Below are positions 25,671-38,500 of a stretch of 64,000 nucleotides of DNA, in pieces (the first letter of the stretch is position 1; the number at the start of each line of letters is the position of its first letter). The notes under the pieces were generated by a model that saw nothing but the letters and a program-made list of their open reading frames with translations, had not been told where the DNA came from and ran no database searches. Source of the stretch: Parus major (lineage: Eukaryota > Chordata > Aves > Passeriformes > Paridae); the NCBI RefSeq assembly GCF_001522545.3, contig NC_031769.1:10950070-11014069 (forward strand), written 5' to 3'. Position numbers and translations under genes: made by a program.

Positions 25671-25766
25671 TCCTGCAGCCTCCATCCTCTGCAGCCTCCA
25701 TTCCCTGAAGCCTCCATCCCCTGCAGCCTCCATCCCCTGCAGCCTCCATCCCCTGCAGCCTCCATC
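25671..25766. repeat. 16-bp minisatellite, truncated by assembly gap
   Basis: The unit is CCTCCATCCCCTGCAG. Five full copies lie at 25679-25758 (the first two with variants CTCT and TCCCTGAAG), preceded by half a unit and followed by half a unit at 25759-25766, where the N run starts. The three copies nearest the gap are identical, as expected if the array continues into it. The period is not a multiple of 3, so the array does not preserve a reading frame. Confidence 0.95.
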
Positions 25767-26355
25767 NNNNNNNNNNNNNNNNNNNNNNNNNNNNNNNNNN
25801 NNNNNNNNNNNNNNNNNNNNNNNNNNNNNNNNNNNNNNNNNNNNNNNNNNNNNNNNNNNNNNNNNNNNNNNNNNNNNNNNNNNNNNNNNNNNNNNNNNNN
25901 NNNNNNNNNNNNNNNNNNNNNNNNNNNNNNNNNNNNNNNNNNNNNNNNNNNNNNNNNNNNNNNNNNNNNNNNNNNNNNNNNNNNNNNNNNNNNNNNNNNN
26001 NNNNNNNNNNNNNNNNNNNNNNNNNNNNNNNNNNNNNNNNNNNNNNNNNNNNNNNNNNNNNNNNNNNNNNNNNNNNNNNNNNNNNNNNNNNNNNNNNNNN
26101 NNNNNNNNNNNNNNNNNNNNNNNNNNNNNNNNNNNNNNNNNNNNNNNNNNNNNNNNNNNNNNNNNNNNNNNNNNNNNNNNNNNNNNNNNNNNNNNNNNNN
26201 NNNNNNNNNNNNNNNNNNNNNNNNNNNNNNNNNNNNNNNNNNNNNNNNNNNNNNNNNNNNNNNNNNNNNNNNNNNNNNNNNNNNNNNNNNNNNNNNNNNN
26301 NNNNNNNNNNNNNNNNNNNNNNNNNNNNNNNNNNNNNNNNNNNNNNNNNNNNNNN
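25767..26355. other. Assembly gap (589 N)
   Basis: A continuous run of N. The left edge is inside the 16-bp array and the right edge is non-repeat GC-rich sequence, so the array must end inside the gap. Its true length is unknown. Confidence 1.
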
Positions 26356-29300
26356 CAGCCACTGGGTCAGGCCCAGCCTCCTCCAGGCTGCACAGGGGGA
26401 GCGGGGTCAGCCCCACCAGAGCTCCTTTTGAGGCTGGAAGCAAACAGAGAGATTTCCTATGCTTGCTGTTTTAAAATGTGGATGTCACAGAGGCAGATCT
26501 AATTTCTGAATGGTTAAAAATGTTGTCAGTTCTCAGAAGTAGCCAGTTATTGGCCTTTCCTATTCACACAAGAAGGTCCCAGCAGCTTCTCTCAGAGAAA
26601 TCACTTCTGTGGTTTCTTACTGGTTCTTCTGGTTTCTTGTTTCTTCCCCAGAAGTCAATCAATGTGAAACCAGCACACAAGCTCAGGGCTTAGACAGAGG
26701 TGCTGGGAAAGTGATCTCAGCAAGGCATCAGGGAGACCAGAGAGGATGTGCTCTGCTCTCAACCCTCATCCAGAAGATGCTGTCCTGTACTGCAGAACAA
26801 TAAGTTTCAAGTGATATTTTTTCTACTGGCTTTAAAACATAATTCATCTTGTCTGTTATTTAGCATCATTTCCACTGTACACTAGTCAGTTCTATCAGAC
26901 TGATAGGGAAACTCACTGACTTATATTTTCCCTACCAGATAAGAAATAAGCACTGAGGAAGCAGTAAAAGAAGTACAGGGAGTGAGTGTGCAAAAATAGT
27001 AGAGAATGAATCTTATACTAAGAACTTTAGCACTTCTTCAGCACTGAGCTAATAACTTCAGCTACAGAACAGCAGGTTATTCTGTAAATCTGAATGTATA
27101 GACAGCAGAAGATACCCTGAGGATATCTCTAACTGAGCTACTTGAAGTTTGAAAACTTATTAGACATCACTCATATTTCCACCAAAAGCTATTAGCTGCT
27201 GTTTAGAAATGTGTGTTTGATCTGTGCTTGTCTGTAGGTATAAGGAGCAAATGCTTCATACTGGGAATATATACTGGAATCCTCTTATTGAAGATGACTA
27301 GGAACTCAGAACAGAACAAAGAGAGAACATTTAAACAGTGGAGGTTTCATCTCTATAAGGCTTTTTGAGGAGTTCTGTGCTGGAAATTTTTCTAAAGCAC
27401 AGATTGATGGAGGCATATATGTGTTAAATGTCATTTCACAATTTTATATTATCAAAATTCATCCTGCTCTGCCACATGTACATAAACTGTAGAGACTTTT
27501 CGAAGGACATTACTGGTGCAGACCTTCTTCAATAACTTTTATCTTGGGTGGATTAAATTTTTCTTCCTCCACCATTACTTAAAATAGCCAAGCTACAACC
27601 CCCTGAATCATTTTATAACAGAAATACTGACTGGGTCTTTATTCTGGAAGCATGCATGTCATAGTGGTAACATCAATGTTGATGACAGATGTCATTAGTT
27701 TAATGACCATGGTTATCTATTGTCATATTTAAGTGAGGTTACTTAATGGAGTTAAATCTACTTTCCTTAATAGCTAGAATTAAGGAACTATGTCATATCT
27801 ACATTAAGCTTATTACCTGTAATTTGTACAAAGAAACCCCTAACTTGAATAATTACCCCTACTTAATATACCATTAACCAAAAATTGATTGAGACTTAGT
27901 AGAGTCTATTTGTGATTTCCAGATTTGTTTAGCATCCCTGTTTGGCCCCTCACATGTGACTTCATTAATGTTTTATATTTAATTGGATGAAATGATCTGC
28001 ACTGTGGAATCATTTCGTTGGCATACTGTGTTGATAATGCAACTTTGTAAATGGATAATTGATGTTATATGCTTACATTCTTGCACATTCTTTTTTCTTC
28101 AAGTACTCTTTTATTTTAGTGATTTGACTTGAGCTGAACAAAACTAATGCTAAGACAATAGCCAGATTCTGTGAGTTCTAGATCTCTTACTATGCCCATT
28201 GATTGCTCCTCCAAGTTCCCTTATTCTCCTTTTAGTCTTCTTCTAAGTACAGTAATAGCCTGAAAACATTTTCTTTGAAAAAAATAAAACAGTTCAATCA
28301 CATTATTTTCTTCTTTTATAATCATCATTTCTGCATTTTATTTTTCATATTAAGTGGAATGAATAATCTTATGCAAAAAGTAGAGACAGGCATTATACAA
28401 GGTAGGAATAAATTTGCAGCTGACAAGGAGCATAATGAAACACATAACCCATTCCTAGGCAAACAAAAACCTGTTCACTTTAGGCTAATGACAGAGTTCT
28501 TTCTCTCTCTAGCATTTACTTCAATAGTATGAGAAGAAAATTTCATGCCAATGTATAAACCAGCCATTCCTCTATCTCTGGGTCCAGCTATATCTAATAT
28601 TCAACTTTTCTATTTTTACATTCTTCTTAAATCCAAGATGGAAAACAAAGGAGCTGCATCTGTTATTTGCATGGATTGGAAGATTTGATCAGAGTTAGTT
28701 GATAAGAAGGAAGGTCACCAGGGTTTCTCTGTTGTCCCTCTGCAGGCTCCTTCAGGCTCACTGAGGTGCCACAGGCTTTCTGAAACCCTGTGTGAACAAT
28801 GTCACCAAATATTGTCCACAGAATAAAATTAGCTCTTGAAATACATTCATTTACTTAAAAGGAGTTTTTTTCTATCAACCTTGTACTATTCCTTCCCCTC
28901 CCATAGCTCACTGAAGCTGAAAATATCCTTCACATGTCCTTTCTCTTCTTTTTTTCCTCCAATAAGAAGATCTCTTTCTTTTAAAGTCTTGGCTCTGCAC
29001 TGAATTGTCTACTGGGGAATGAAAGTCTATATTCTGACCACGTCATATTTGTTTTACTATATATTTTCCTTAAATCCTGCCTCTCCTCAGCATTTTATTA
29101 CTTTCTGAAATTTCTGTAGTCAAAGTGTATTAAGTGCACAGTATAAAACCAAAAATAGAGACAAAAAATATCATAAAAATATTTGTTTTGAAAACAAAAC
29201 TAATAAATCTTTTTCTGTCATTTATTTGTACTACTAAATTTTGTTGTCTTGTATCCTGTGCAACCCAATTCACTGTGATAACTCAAGAAGGGAAAAAAAA

Positions 29301-29399
29301 GCAGAATAGTAATGTGTAAAGAAAAGCAGGAATGTGTAGTTGACTCCTTAATGTGTCTAATCCACAGGAGAAAACAAGGTAGAAAAGAATTTATTATTT

Positions 29400-29475
29400 C
29401 ACACACACACAAAACAAACAAACAAACAAAAAAAAAACCCCAATAAAAAAATAAACCAAAAACCAATCAACAAAT
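29400..29475. repeat. (CA)n/(AAAC)n compound tract
   Basis: Five to six CA units are followed by four AAAC-type units, an A run, and then A/C-rich sequence with occasional T. The antisense frame of aromatic and Val residues across it is a repeat artefact. Confidence 0.85.
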
Positions 29476-31194
29476 GTTTTAAGTCAGTCTCTGAAGATTT
29501 TTATAAATTAAAATTTTCCATAAATTTCATTGCATAAACTGGCAAGCAGACACAGAGGCAAGTCAAGTTTCTGTTTCCTGTTGGTTAGGGTGCTTTCTTC
29601 ACCCACTTTTTCTGTTTATTGCTAAAGGAAATGACAAAAATGTGAAGAATCAAATAAATTATGCTTCTCTTAACAAGAAAATTAACTGTATACCATATTT
29701 TCAACCATATTCCTTAAACAGAAGGTTAACATTTAATATGAATAAATATTCTGAATTAAACCTGCTGTGTTGAATAGCACAAGATTGTCCCTAACACCAA
29801 ACTAAAGGGTTTAGTCACACTGACATTTCCACATATTTTAATGGGAAGTTTGTCTGAATCAGGATTAGGGCATCAGGTATCTTACTAAATTATCCCTTTA
29901 TGTAGCACTATTAATGTAGGCTGATCCTTTCATCCGTGAACTGAGAAATTAAAAATATATTAATAACAAAGCCTCCATAATAACTGCATTGATGGACAAC
30001 ACATAGTTTGTATTTAATCACCTCTTATTCATAATATGTCATAATCATCCATCATGGCAGCGGGAAAATTGTCCAGCCTAACTCCTACACTGAATGTAGT
30101 AATGAAAATATAATAGAGGAAAAAAGTTCAAGGGGAAACCTCACTGCATAATTGATGTCATGGACTGGTGATCTTACAGAAGATGATGTCTGTATTCTGC
30201 ACTAGGGTATTTTATTCAAGCACAAATATAAGTGTGTAGATGTATAGAAATTACATCTCTCTGACATTTCATGCTAAGCTTCTCATCTAAAAAATCATGG
30301 ATTAACTCTCATGAAGCATTCAATTTCATTGAATAGCCAAAAAAAAAAACCATCATCAATTTGATGTTTTTAGTTTTCTCTTGATTTCTAGTTTCAAATG
30401 TGTTTTTAAATTCTCAAGAAGAAAGAAGTCTACTTCCTTTTTTCTCCCTCTGTATTTTATTAAATGTATTGGCCAAAGTAGATTTCATAGCTCTAACAGA
30501 GATCAGTCCTGTTTTCCTTTAGAGCTGTCCTAATCAGCACTCCAGAAGTGTATTCTGTAACTATAACTTTGGATATTTTGGAGCACTTTGCAGATGTAGA
30601 TGACAATGAATGTAGTTTATTAAGTTCTTGAGTGCATTACTTTGTAATATATTATAAACAATAACAAGTGCCATTACTTTTGTTCTCGTCTCCCTGGCTA
30701 AGGGTTTACTGTATCAAGTTTATCCTCTGACCTCTACCTGTGTTTTAATTTTCCTGGTTAGGGCTCTGTTGCCAGCTTTTTCTAGGCAAGGGAGAGTTTA
30801 TTTCATAGCACTTAATATCAAGTTGATAGAGGTAGCCTTATATTTTTTATTGTCAGACTCATCCTTTACTGTGGTTGTTTAATTCTCATCAGCACCCACT
30901 TTATCAACACCAGGCCCAGTGTTACACTGATAAGATCTCTTTACTTCAATGCAGAAGCTTCAAAGATCTCAGTGAATGATGGTGTGAGTCATGGAGGCTT
31001 CAAATATTGCATTAGCAGCACAATAAAATCTGTCATACAGTCATTGGTTTAGTAAATTTATGTGCAAGAACTTGTGCGAGCTTCAATGGGTACATCCACA
31101 CTTGTGAAGCTGTCTGTATTCTTCCATCAGTCAGAGATTTGGGAAGGAAACTGTGACAGTTACACTCTATGATCTTCACAGTTTCTAAATTCAA

Positions 31195-31243
31195 AACTAA
31201 ACAAAACCCCAAAAAAACCCAAACCAAACACCAACCAAAAAAT
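31195..31243. repeat. A/C-only tract
   Basis: Nearly 50 bases of A and C in AAACCCC, AAACC and CCAA groupings, without a fixed period. Confidence 0.8.
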
Positions 31244-32249
31244 CAAAGATGTCAATGACCTCACTCAGCAAGAATAAATATAGAATAGGTTAAAAAATTC
31301 AGACTTCTTGACCTGTTAATATACTACTTATCACCTGAAGAATTTGTACCCAAAGGTGAGTCCTTGCACTAAGAATAATTTGCACTGCAAATTATTTCCT
31401 TTATATTCTCCCTTTTTCTGAAGTATATGGCTAATCCAGCCTGTGAAAACTTCCATTTTCTTTAGAAATCATGGCCCTTTATGACTAATTTCCTGTGCCA
31501 AACTATAATTACTTTAATTCTACATTGCTGGAGAGAATTTGAAAACAGGATTTCTTTAGAACAAAATTAACTTATATAATGAGTGAAAAGATAAATCATA
31601 TTAGCTTAATTGCAGTATATTAACATTTTTGTTGCATATGAATAAAAAATCAGACACTATGAAAGCAGGTTTCTCATAAAAAGAAAATTTATGGAGATTT
31701 ATGAAATTTTAGGAACTTGTAAAATTCCATTACTTAACATCTCTATTAAGATCTTTACAAGCATGCATAATGAAAGACCTAATAAAATATTTAATAAATG
31801 GACTTCTGTTTGAAGTCACTTTGATTCAATATGAGCAAAGGATTTGAAGTTAATTTAGAAGAAAAGGATAATCAGTAGTTAAAATAAAGATAGTTGGTAT
31901 TTTTTTCAGGATGGTTAAACAAACATAGAAGAAGCAAACACTGCCTTAAAATGCTTTTTAAATCACTCCAGCATTGATATTTTAAGCATTTATTTTATTT
32001 GAAGTTTCAGTGTATGTTTGACCATGGATTATCTGAAAATTTACTTGGACAACGAATTCTGGTTTGCTAGAAATTTTAATTTAAAACTGAACCCATTGGA
32101 GAGGTTACTCCTCAATAAGGATGATTTACCTGTTAGGACTATTCAGGCTAATGCATATTATCTCAGGGTTTCCTTGTTATCTTCCAGTAATTTGTTTTCA
32201 TTCATTTATGCCTAAAAATTAAAAACCTAAGAACCTAATAAGCAATTTT

Positions 32250-32310
32250 TTCATTTATTAATATTTTATTAATATTTATTTATTATTATTTATTAGATAT
32301 TTATGAAATA
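32250..32310. repeat. AT-rich TTATT-type low-complexity tract
   Basis: Repeated TTTATTAATATT-like and TTATTATT words over about 60 bases, with almost no G or C. Confidence 0.7.
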
Positions 32311-33770
32311 TCCTGCAAAATGAAGTCATGGTCCATGGCAAGATATATTAGTTCTCCTGTCACACATTAAAGTTGCATTTCTGTATTTTTTATGCCCAAA
32401 TCTTTTTCTGATGTTTCAGCTAGTTTTTGCTAGTCAGTTATCACAGAATTCTCCTGATGCATGTGGAAAATTAGCCGGTGATGTACATGAACACATGAAT
32501 AGCATGAACTTTCCATTGTGTCAACATTTTCATCCAATGAAGTACCTCTAGTCCACAAACTCTTTTTTATTGTGATGCTCTAGAGCAGTGGAATGTGCAG
32601 TTCCCTTTTGCTAAGACATGTAAGAAGGGGAGATGATGCAGGAGGATGAGCTGACAGTTTGGCTCTGTAGAACTTGAGAATATTTGTAAGAATCTTATTG
32701 TCTGGGTGAAGTTGTCTTCTAGACTTTTGATGATACAGTGCTATATCTAGCAAAAAATTATATTGTTCATGTGCACACAGTCTCTTCCTCTGATCACTTG
32801 ATTTATATGATCCAATGGGATTAATCCAGTTACTTAATTTAAGAGAACTTTAAATTTTTTTTCTACATGTCTCCAAAGAAACTTCAGTGTCTTCAAAATA
32901 CATATATGGCAATATAACACAAGAGCTTTTCTCAGGGAGATGGTCTCTGTTCCTTCTCCCTGTCAGTTCCCCAGCCCTGAGCAGGTATCAGGCTGTAGTA
33001 CCAGTTCAGCAACAGTGTATTTTGTCCACAAAAATTTGGAGTAAGAATAACATTGATTAAAAAAGATACCTAGTGAGAATAAGGTACACTTCCTTTCATT
33101 TCATGTTCAAAGGGAATATAATGTCACTTTTACTTTCAGGTTTGCAACCATTCAATTACAATGTCAAAATCCATTTGACAGAAATTATCAATCAGAAAAG
33201 ATCCTGAAACAGACAAACCCTTTTATCTTAGTATATCCTCAAATGTTTGCAAATTATTCAGTTTTGAGGTTGTTGAAACTATCTTTCTGGCATAAAGACT
33301 TCATGGAAAAAAAGCTGTAATTAAACAGATTTGCATAATTCAGACAGGCTTTTTGATCATTGTGTTGAGGTATCCTGAATCTTTGCTGTTAAAAGAGCAT
33401 CCATTTTCTGGCTTTGTCAGTGCCATACAGACAATGGACATTTGTGGAAAAAAGGGAAATAATCTACTCTACACAGAATAAATAAACTGTAGCATAAAGA
33501 ATGTAAAAATACATGGCAAAGCACCCTGCCTGGAGAGCTGTCAAAGATCAGACAATAGTCAGGTCTAGATCTAAAATCTAAAAGCTGTTGCAGAAGGAAG
33601 AACAGACTGGGATAGAGAGAACAGAAACCTCTGATATTGCCATTGCACTATTTAAAGGGCTGAAATTGCCTTCTGCCTTCAGGCAGCTGCTTCATCTGGC
33701 CAAGAGCATTTGTCTCCATAGTGTCCAGAGGAGGCATTCATGGAGAAACCTGAAACATCTGTTGTTTGTC

Positions 33771-34095
33771 AGAGAATCACAAAATGCTTGGAGTCAGAAA
33801 GGACCTCTGGAGATCATCTTGTCGAGCCCCTCTGCTAAAGCAGGTTCAGATGGAGCAGGTTGCACTGGTTTATGTCCAGGTGGGTTTTGAATATCTTGAG
33901 AAGGAGACTCCACATCCTCTCTGGGCTGCCTGCTCCAGTGCTCCGTCAAAGTATTTTGTATTCCGTCAAAATATCCTTGTATTCAGATAGAGCTTCCTGC
34001 CTTTCTGTTTGTGCCCATTGTCCCTTATCCTGTCATTGGGCACCACTGCAAGGGCTGGCCCTGTTCCCTTGTCCTTCTACATTCTATTATTTACA
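33771..34095 (-). mobile_element. CR1 LINE 3' portion, antisense
   Basis: A clear reverse complement of CR1. An 'agaatcacaaaatg' start is followed by 'aaggacctctggagatcatct' (about 33799-33819), 'gtccaggtgggttttgaatatctt' (about 33874-33897), 'aaggagactccacatcctctctgggctgcctgctccagtg' (33901-33940), 'cttcctgcctttctgtttgtgcccattg' (33993-34020) and 'cctgtcattgggcaccactg' (34029-34048). All blocks are in CR1 order. It is 5'-truncated near 34095. The octamer tail is reduced to one degenerate unit. A 20-21 bp internal duplication at 33943-33983 replaces the usual 'cacagtaaagaa' block. Confidence 0.92.
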
Positions 34096-35454
34096 ACTAC
34101 ATCTGTAACTAATGTGTAAATATGTTGAAAAATCACAATTCTCAAGGACTAAGCCAGAGGAACTCAGCAGCAGTGGTGATGGCAATAATAATGCAGTGCT
34201 TTGAGTGAGCATACTAACAAAAAATGAATAAAAGCAATTTCTAGGTTTGAAGTATCAGTATCAGTTCATGAGTTAACTATATCTCACTACTGGTGCTGCC
34301 CTTATCTCCTGTTGTGTGGTCTTTGGACTGAGGTGGGAACAACACAAATATTTAACCTTTAAGCATCCTTCCAAGGAATGAAATTCTTCCTCTGAAGGGC
34401 AGGAGGAGACAATGAATTCCAATGAACCCACTCTTGAGTTATGAGCCTCTCCCTTGCTCTCTTGAGCCTTGAATGGTTGAGGTGGTGTTTGAAAATTCTC
34501 GTAGAAGTTCACAGTCAACTTCATCTACCTGATGGCTTCAGGAAAGACACTGCTATTAACATTCCTGCTAGATAGAAAAAATAAATAAATAAATTTAATA
34601 AACAGAGTAATTATATCATCCTGGCAGTATTGAATGTGTGTGAATTCTCAGAATGTGCATAGTGATTTAGAAATTTTTGAATATAATCCCCCTGAATTTA
34701 AAAAAAGGAAGGAAAAGAGTATGCATAAAGCATGGACTGCAATATATCACAGTACATATTCAAAGCTTTAAAGCAAAAAAAATTAATTGAATATATATTT
34801 GAATTATTTATTTCACAAAACCCTGAGATGGTTATCTTCAAAAAAGAAGTAAATATCAATTTCCAGGGTTTCTGTGACTAGAAACTCATTTTTTAAGGGT
34901 GCTGCAATGCTCCAAAGTTTATAAAATTTGATGCTGTTTTTAAGGACATAAGAACAGCAATGTTTTTTGAGGTTTTTATCAGCACTAGGCATCTCCTCTA
35001 AAGGAAATTTGAATTTGTAGTTTTATATCCCCCATGTTTATGAATTGGGAAGAACTGTTAGCAAGGCTTTCTGAGATCAGAGATGATGTTGACCGTGGTA
35101 ACACTGCAATGACAGATGACTAATTTCATGCTAAAATGGTGGCATTTGTTTTATATTTAGTTTCACATACACACACACAAAAAAAGAAAATGAAAATATA
35201 AATATTTTCAAGTTTAATAAGATTTGTCAAATACATTTCCCAAAAAAAAACTTTTACAACAGGATTGATAGCCATCTTTTCTTAAATATCAGTAAATTTT
35301 CAAATATTTTGTATTTTACCACAAACTATGGAGCTTTTTTAAGCATTTTGAAAGGCCATTGAAAATTATAAGAAAAAGAGAAAAAGGAAAGGAAAATCTC
35401 CACTTTGTCCTAAGTTTTCTTAACCTTATTTAAAAATGTAAGGTGGGGACAAGG
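34096..35454. other. Unique AT-rich non-coding DNA
   Basis: Contains an (AAAT)n microsatellite at 34576-34600 and a CA/A tract near 35165-35185. Nothing else is recognised. Confidence 0.5.
34576..34600. repeat. (AAAT)n microsatellite
   Basis: About four perfect AAAT units flanked by A-rich bases. Confidence 0.85.
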
Positions 35455-35545
35455 TCTCTGACAGATTGGAGTGGCTCAGGGGATTGGTAATGGGCTATGG
35501 AGTTATATACCTCTAGGTCATCATTTCAAATCTGGAGTGTTACTA
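35455..35545 (+). mobile_element. Possible tRNA-derived SINE relic
   Basis: TGGCTCAGGGG at 35472-35482 fits an RNA polymerase III A box. ATTTCAAATCT at 35523-35533 keeps the TTCAAATC core of a B box. The start-to-start spacing of 51 bases suits a class II tRNA (Leu/Ser type) or a tRNA-derived SINE head. No acceptor stem or CCA end is evident, so it is not a functional tRNA gene. Old MIR-like or other amniote SINEs have this architecture, but the family is not identified. Confidence 0.35.
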
Positions 35546-38500
35546 ATTAAAGACATAGCACACTCTGTTATTTGTATTTTTAAGGTCTATAAACTTCTTT
35601 GGGCTTCTTGGTTAATGACTTGAATTAAATTGATTGTGAAAAGGAACGTCTGTCCTTGAATGACTTTACTGAAGCCTGAGGTAAGGGGTTATTTCTCAGT
35701 AGAATACTAACAATTCTGTTTTTAGATGTAGAAAATAAATATTTCAGCTCTTAATAGCTTAATTGAACTGATGAGGCGATAATTTGTTCAGAAGTTGGGG
35801 CAACTAGGAACACCCTGGAATATTTATAGGTATCTAATATTACCTGTCTAGTTACCCCCTTCTTTCTTTCTATAACATTAACTATTCATTTCCACAAAAC
35901 TCATATTCTTGTAACATAGTCCTGAATGTGGAAGGAGAATCCAAGTAAAGGGAGGTAAAAGAGAGTGGAAGAAAATGGCAAATAGGCAAAGACCTTCCTG
36001 TAAACTGTGAGAAAAAGGGACACTCAGAAATGATGAAAATTCCGGTGTTCTCAGTCTAAACATTTTAGATTACTGCTGTATCTTAAGGAATATTGAGAGT
36101 TTGAGGTAAAAAACAAAGGAAGTTTTTCTCAGACAGAAAAGCTGATGGAGGGGAAAACTGTATAATTTTAATTGCCTTAGATCTCAGAGTAATTAGGAAC
36201 CCAGCCTTGCACACAATTACAAAGTTGTCTCTGGTCACACAGATGACTGAATTCACGAGTCATTTCAAAAGGGTTTCAATTCACACAAATGCCAAATTAA
36301 GAAACTTCTTAGATAAATGATTATAACAACACTCCTTTGCCTTTCATGCCACTAACCACATATTTTATGACAAAAAAAAAAAGTATTTCTTTCTGTTGGA
36401 ACATCTGCTTTTGTAAAGAAATCTCAGGATTTGACAGAAGACCATCATGAGTCCTCTTTGATCCTCTGGGAATATGAGGTATCTCATCTTTCAGTAATTT
36501 ACTGAAATTACATGTTTGATTTAAAAGGGCCAAAATTAATATAAATCCTCAAGTAATAAATAACATTAGACCTCAAGAACATGATAGAACTTATTGAATT
36601 TCCATTTTCTAGAGGGTAGAATAGAGCCTTAGTCACAAAATTGGGAAATTTAAGCCCTTTACAGATTTCAGGTTCCTCATTTGTATGTGGAGGATGAGAA
36701 AGTGAAGGGGAAAGAGGGGCATGAGGGACTCTGAGTTTTCCATAATTTCCCAAACATATTCTCTTTCTTAGTCTGAAAATATTTACTATAAATGTTCACT
36801 TCTAGCAGCTTAATCAAATGCAGAACACTTTCACTGAAATTTAAATACTGCTCCAAATAACAAGAAATGCCATCCAAAATTTCCTGTGTCAGTTTCCTCA
36901 AAAGTCTATGTCATTCTTGAATACAGGTTCATTTAAGTACTCAGAATTATGCTCAAAAATATCCTTTCTTTTAACTTGAACTCTTTCATCATCTTGCCCT
37001 GAAGTTTCCAGTTCCAACCTGCTCTGCAGCAGATACCAGTTCTGTTCCTGGTATTCCTTAGCACTGATTTTCATTCATGGATAAAAGCGCTAGGATAAAA
37101 AGGCAATTACAGTCTTTTCCTCCATGCTTTTAGAAGCATGGACATCTTTGAATAATGCTGATGGTTCTTCATGGTTTGCTTCTGGGGACAGATTTTGGGC
37201 CCTTTTGAAAATGGCAAAACACACAATCATTCTTATTCTGTTTGGCCTTGCCTGTGTAGAATGAAAAGAGGAGCAACTACCATATGTCCCATCAACTCAA
37301 ATTTTCTGTGCCAAAAGTGGAAAAATCAACCTATTTGCTCTCAGACATTTCTTGCTCCTTTTCATGGGATCCAGGCAGAATCTGCCACAGTGAGGAATGA
37401 AGGCAACATGTTCTCCTCTCCCCATGTCCAGCTGGAACCAGCCTCTGGACTCCTTTTTGTCAGGTCATATCTTCCCATCATGAGTCCAGATGGTACAATT
37501 TTTTCCCTCTTTCATTTTTTCCTCATCTCCCGAAAAAAAAGGAGCCCAAAGCAACGTTCTATTATTTTAGTGTGAGAGCTCTCTCTAGTGGCAAGGATGT
37601 TATTTGCCTTTATGTTTGTTTGAGTTATAAAACATTCCAAAAGGCTGCCTGACTTTTGTCTGCACTGGAAACATTAGTATTGCATTTGCACTGACGAATA
37701 TTGTAAAATATTCTCCTAAACTTTTATTCCAGACTTCTGTTTTTATAGCAGCATGGCTACAAACTGTTCTCAACTCAGACCAATAGGATTTATGTCTGTT
37801 TATGTCTCAGCCACCAGAGCCTTTAATTGTTTTCAGCTTATAATCTAAAATGCTCTGGTGTGGAGAATGAGAGGACATTGAGAATACAGAGGAGCATCCT
37901 TTGAGTCTTCATGGGAAAGTGCAGAGTGAGAAGGTTTGGGAACAGCCCACAAATTAAAACAGCTGGAAGGTTTGTTAAAACCCTTCAGTACAGGAGGAAT
38001 TAAGATCAGGAGAAAGACTTCAGATGGATAAAAGCAGACCTGTTTTAACAGTCATTGCTGATAGTCAGGATAGAATTTCTACAAAAACATTAGGAATCTT
38101 GCCAAATCCTATCATAGGAAAATGTCCATTAACATGTAACAAAGGAGAATACCAAAACAGCAGAGTTGAAGAGAAACAATGAAAAAGTTAGATACACCTT
38201 TCATAAACAGACAGAATATTTATGCTTTAAATTCCATGTAATTAAACTTCGGTAGTTTTATTTAGGGATAAATTAAATTTTAAAAATTATTTTTCTTGAA
38301 ACAAGAATAAAAAATTCAGGAAAAAAATGCTAGTGTTCCATTTTATTCTCTAAACATTTGAAGATTTAAAATTGAGAAAAATGAAACAAAACTAAAAAAA
38401 AAATTAAAATGTAAAAATATTTCAAGCTGATCAAGACAATCATTGTGAATTTAGCTTTTTTAAAAATTTTTGGTTGAGGAATCAGATCAAAATGCAATCA

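Larger units (their letters stand above)
25430..26450. other. GC-rich block interrupted by an assembly gap
   Basis: 25430-25766 and 26356-26450 are clearly GC-rich (many CAG, CTGG and GGGG words) inside an otherwise AT-rich window. Few CpGs remain, so it is not a classical CpG island. The block contains a minisatellite that runs into the gap. The three long open frames that cross the gap exist only because N codons are not read as stops, so none is evidence of a gene. A variable, repeat-bearing LTR of an endogenous retrovirus is one possible source. Confidence 0.55.
26451..33770. other. Long unique AT-rich non-coding stretch
   Basis: No gene or transposon family is recognised across 7 kb. 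There are low-complexity A/C tracts at 29400-29475 and 31195-31243 and an AT-rich TTATT-type stretch at 32250-32310. The segment at about 27680-28080 is rich in ATTA/TAAT words and has few simple repeats. All open frames are 100 codons or shorter and unrecognised. Confidence 0.5.

Noticed and set aside
25671..25766. Regularly spaced repeats considered as a CRISPR-like array
   Set aside because: Units are contiguous with no spacers and the setting is vertebrate DNA; it is a minisatellite.
25263..26502. Three long open frames (300-400 codons) on both strands across the 25.8-26.4 kb region
   Set aside because: They are open only because the 589-base N run contains no readable stops, and the flanking parts read through a 16-bp repeat that does not keep frame.
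35455..35545. Functional tRNA gene
   Set aside because: A and B box-like words exist, but no matching acceptor stem or intact anticodon arm can be drawn; a SINE relic is the better reading.
37171..37575. 134-codon plus-strand frame
   Set aside because: No domain or recognisable motif, no splice or promoter context, and length compatible with chance.
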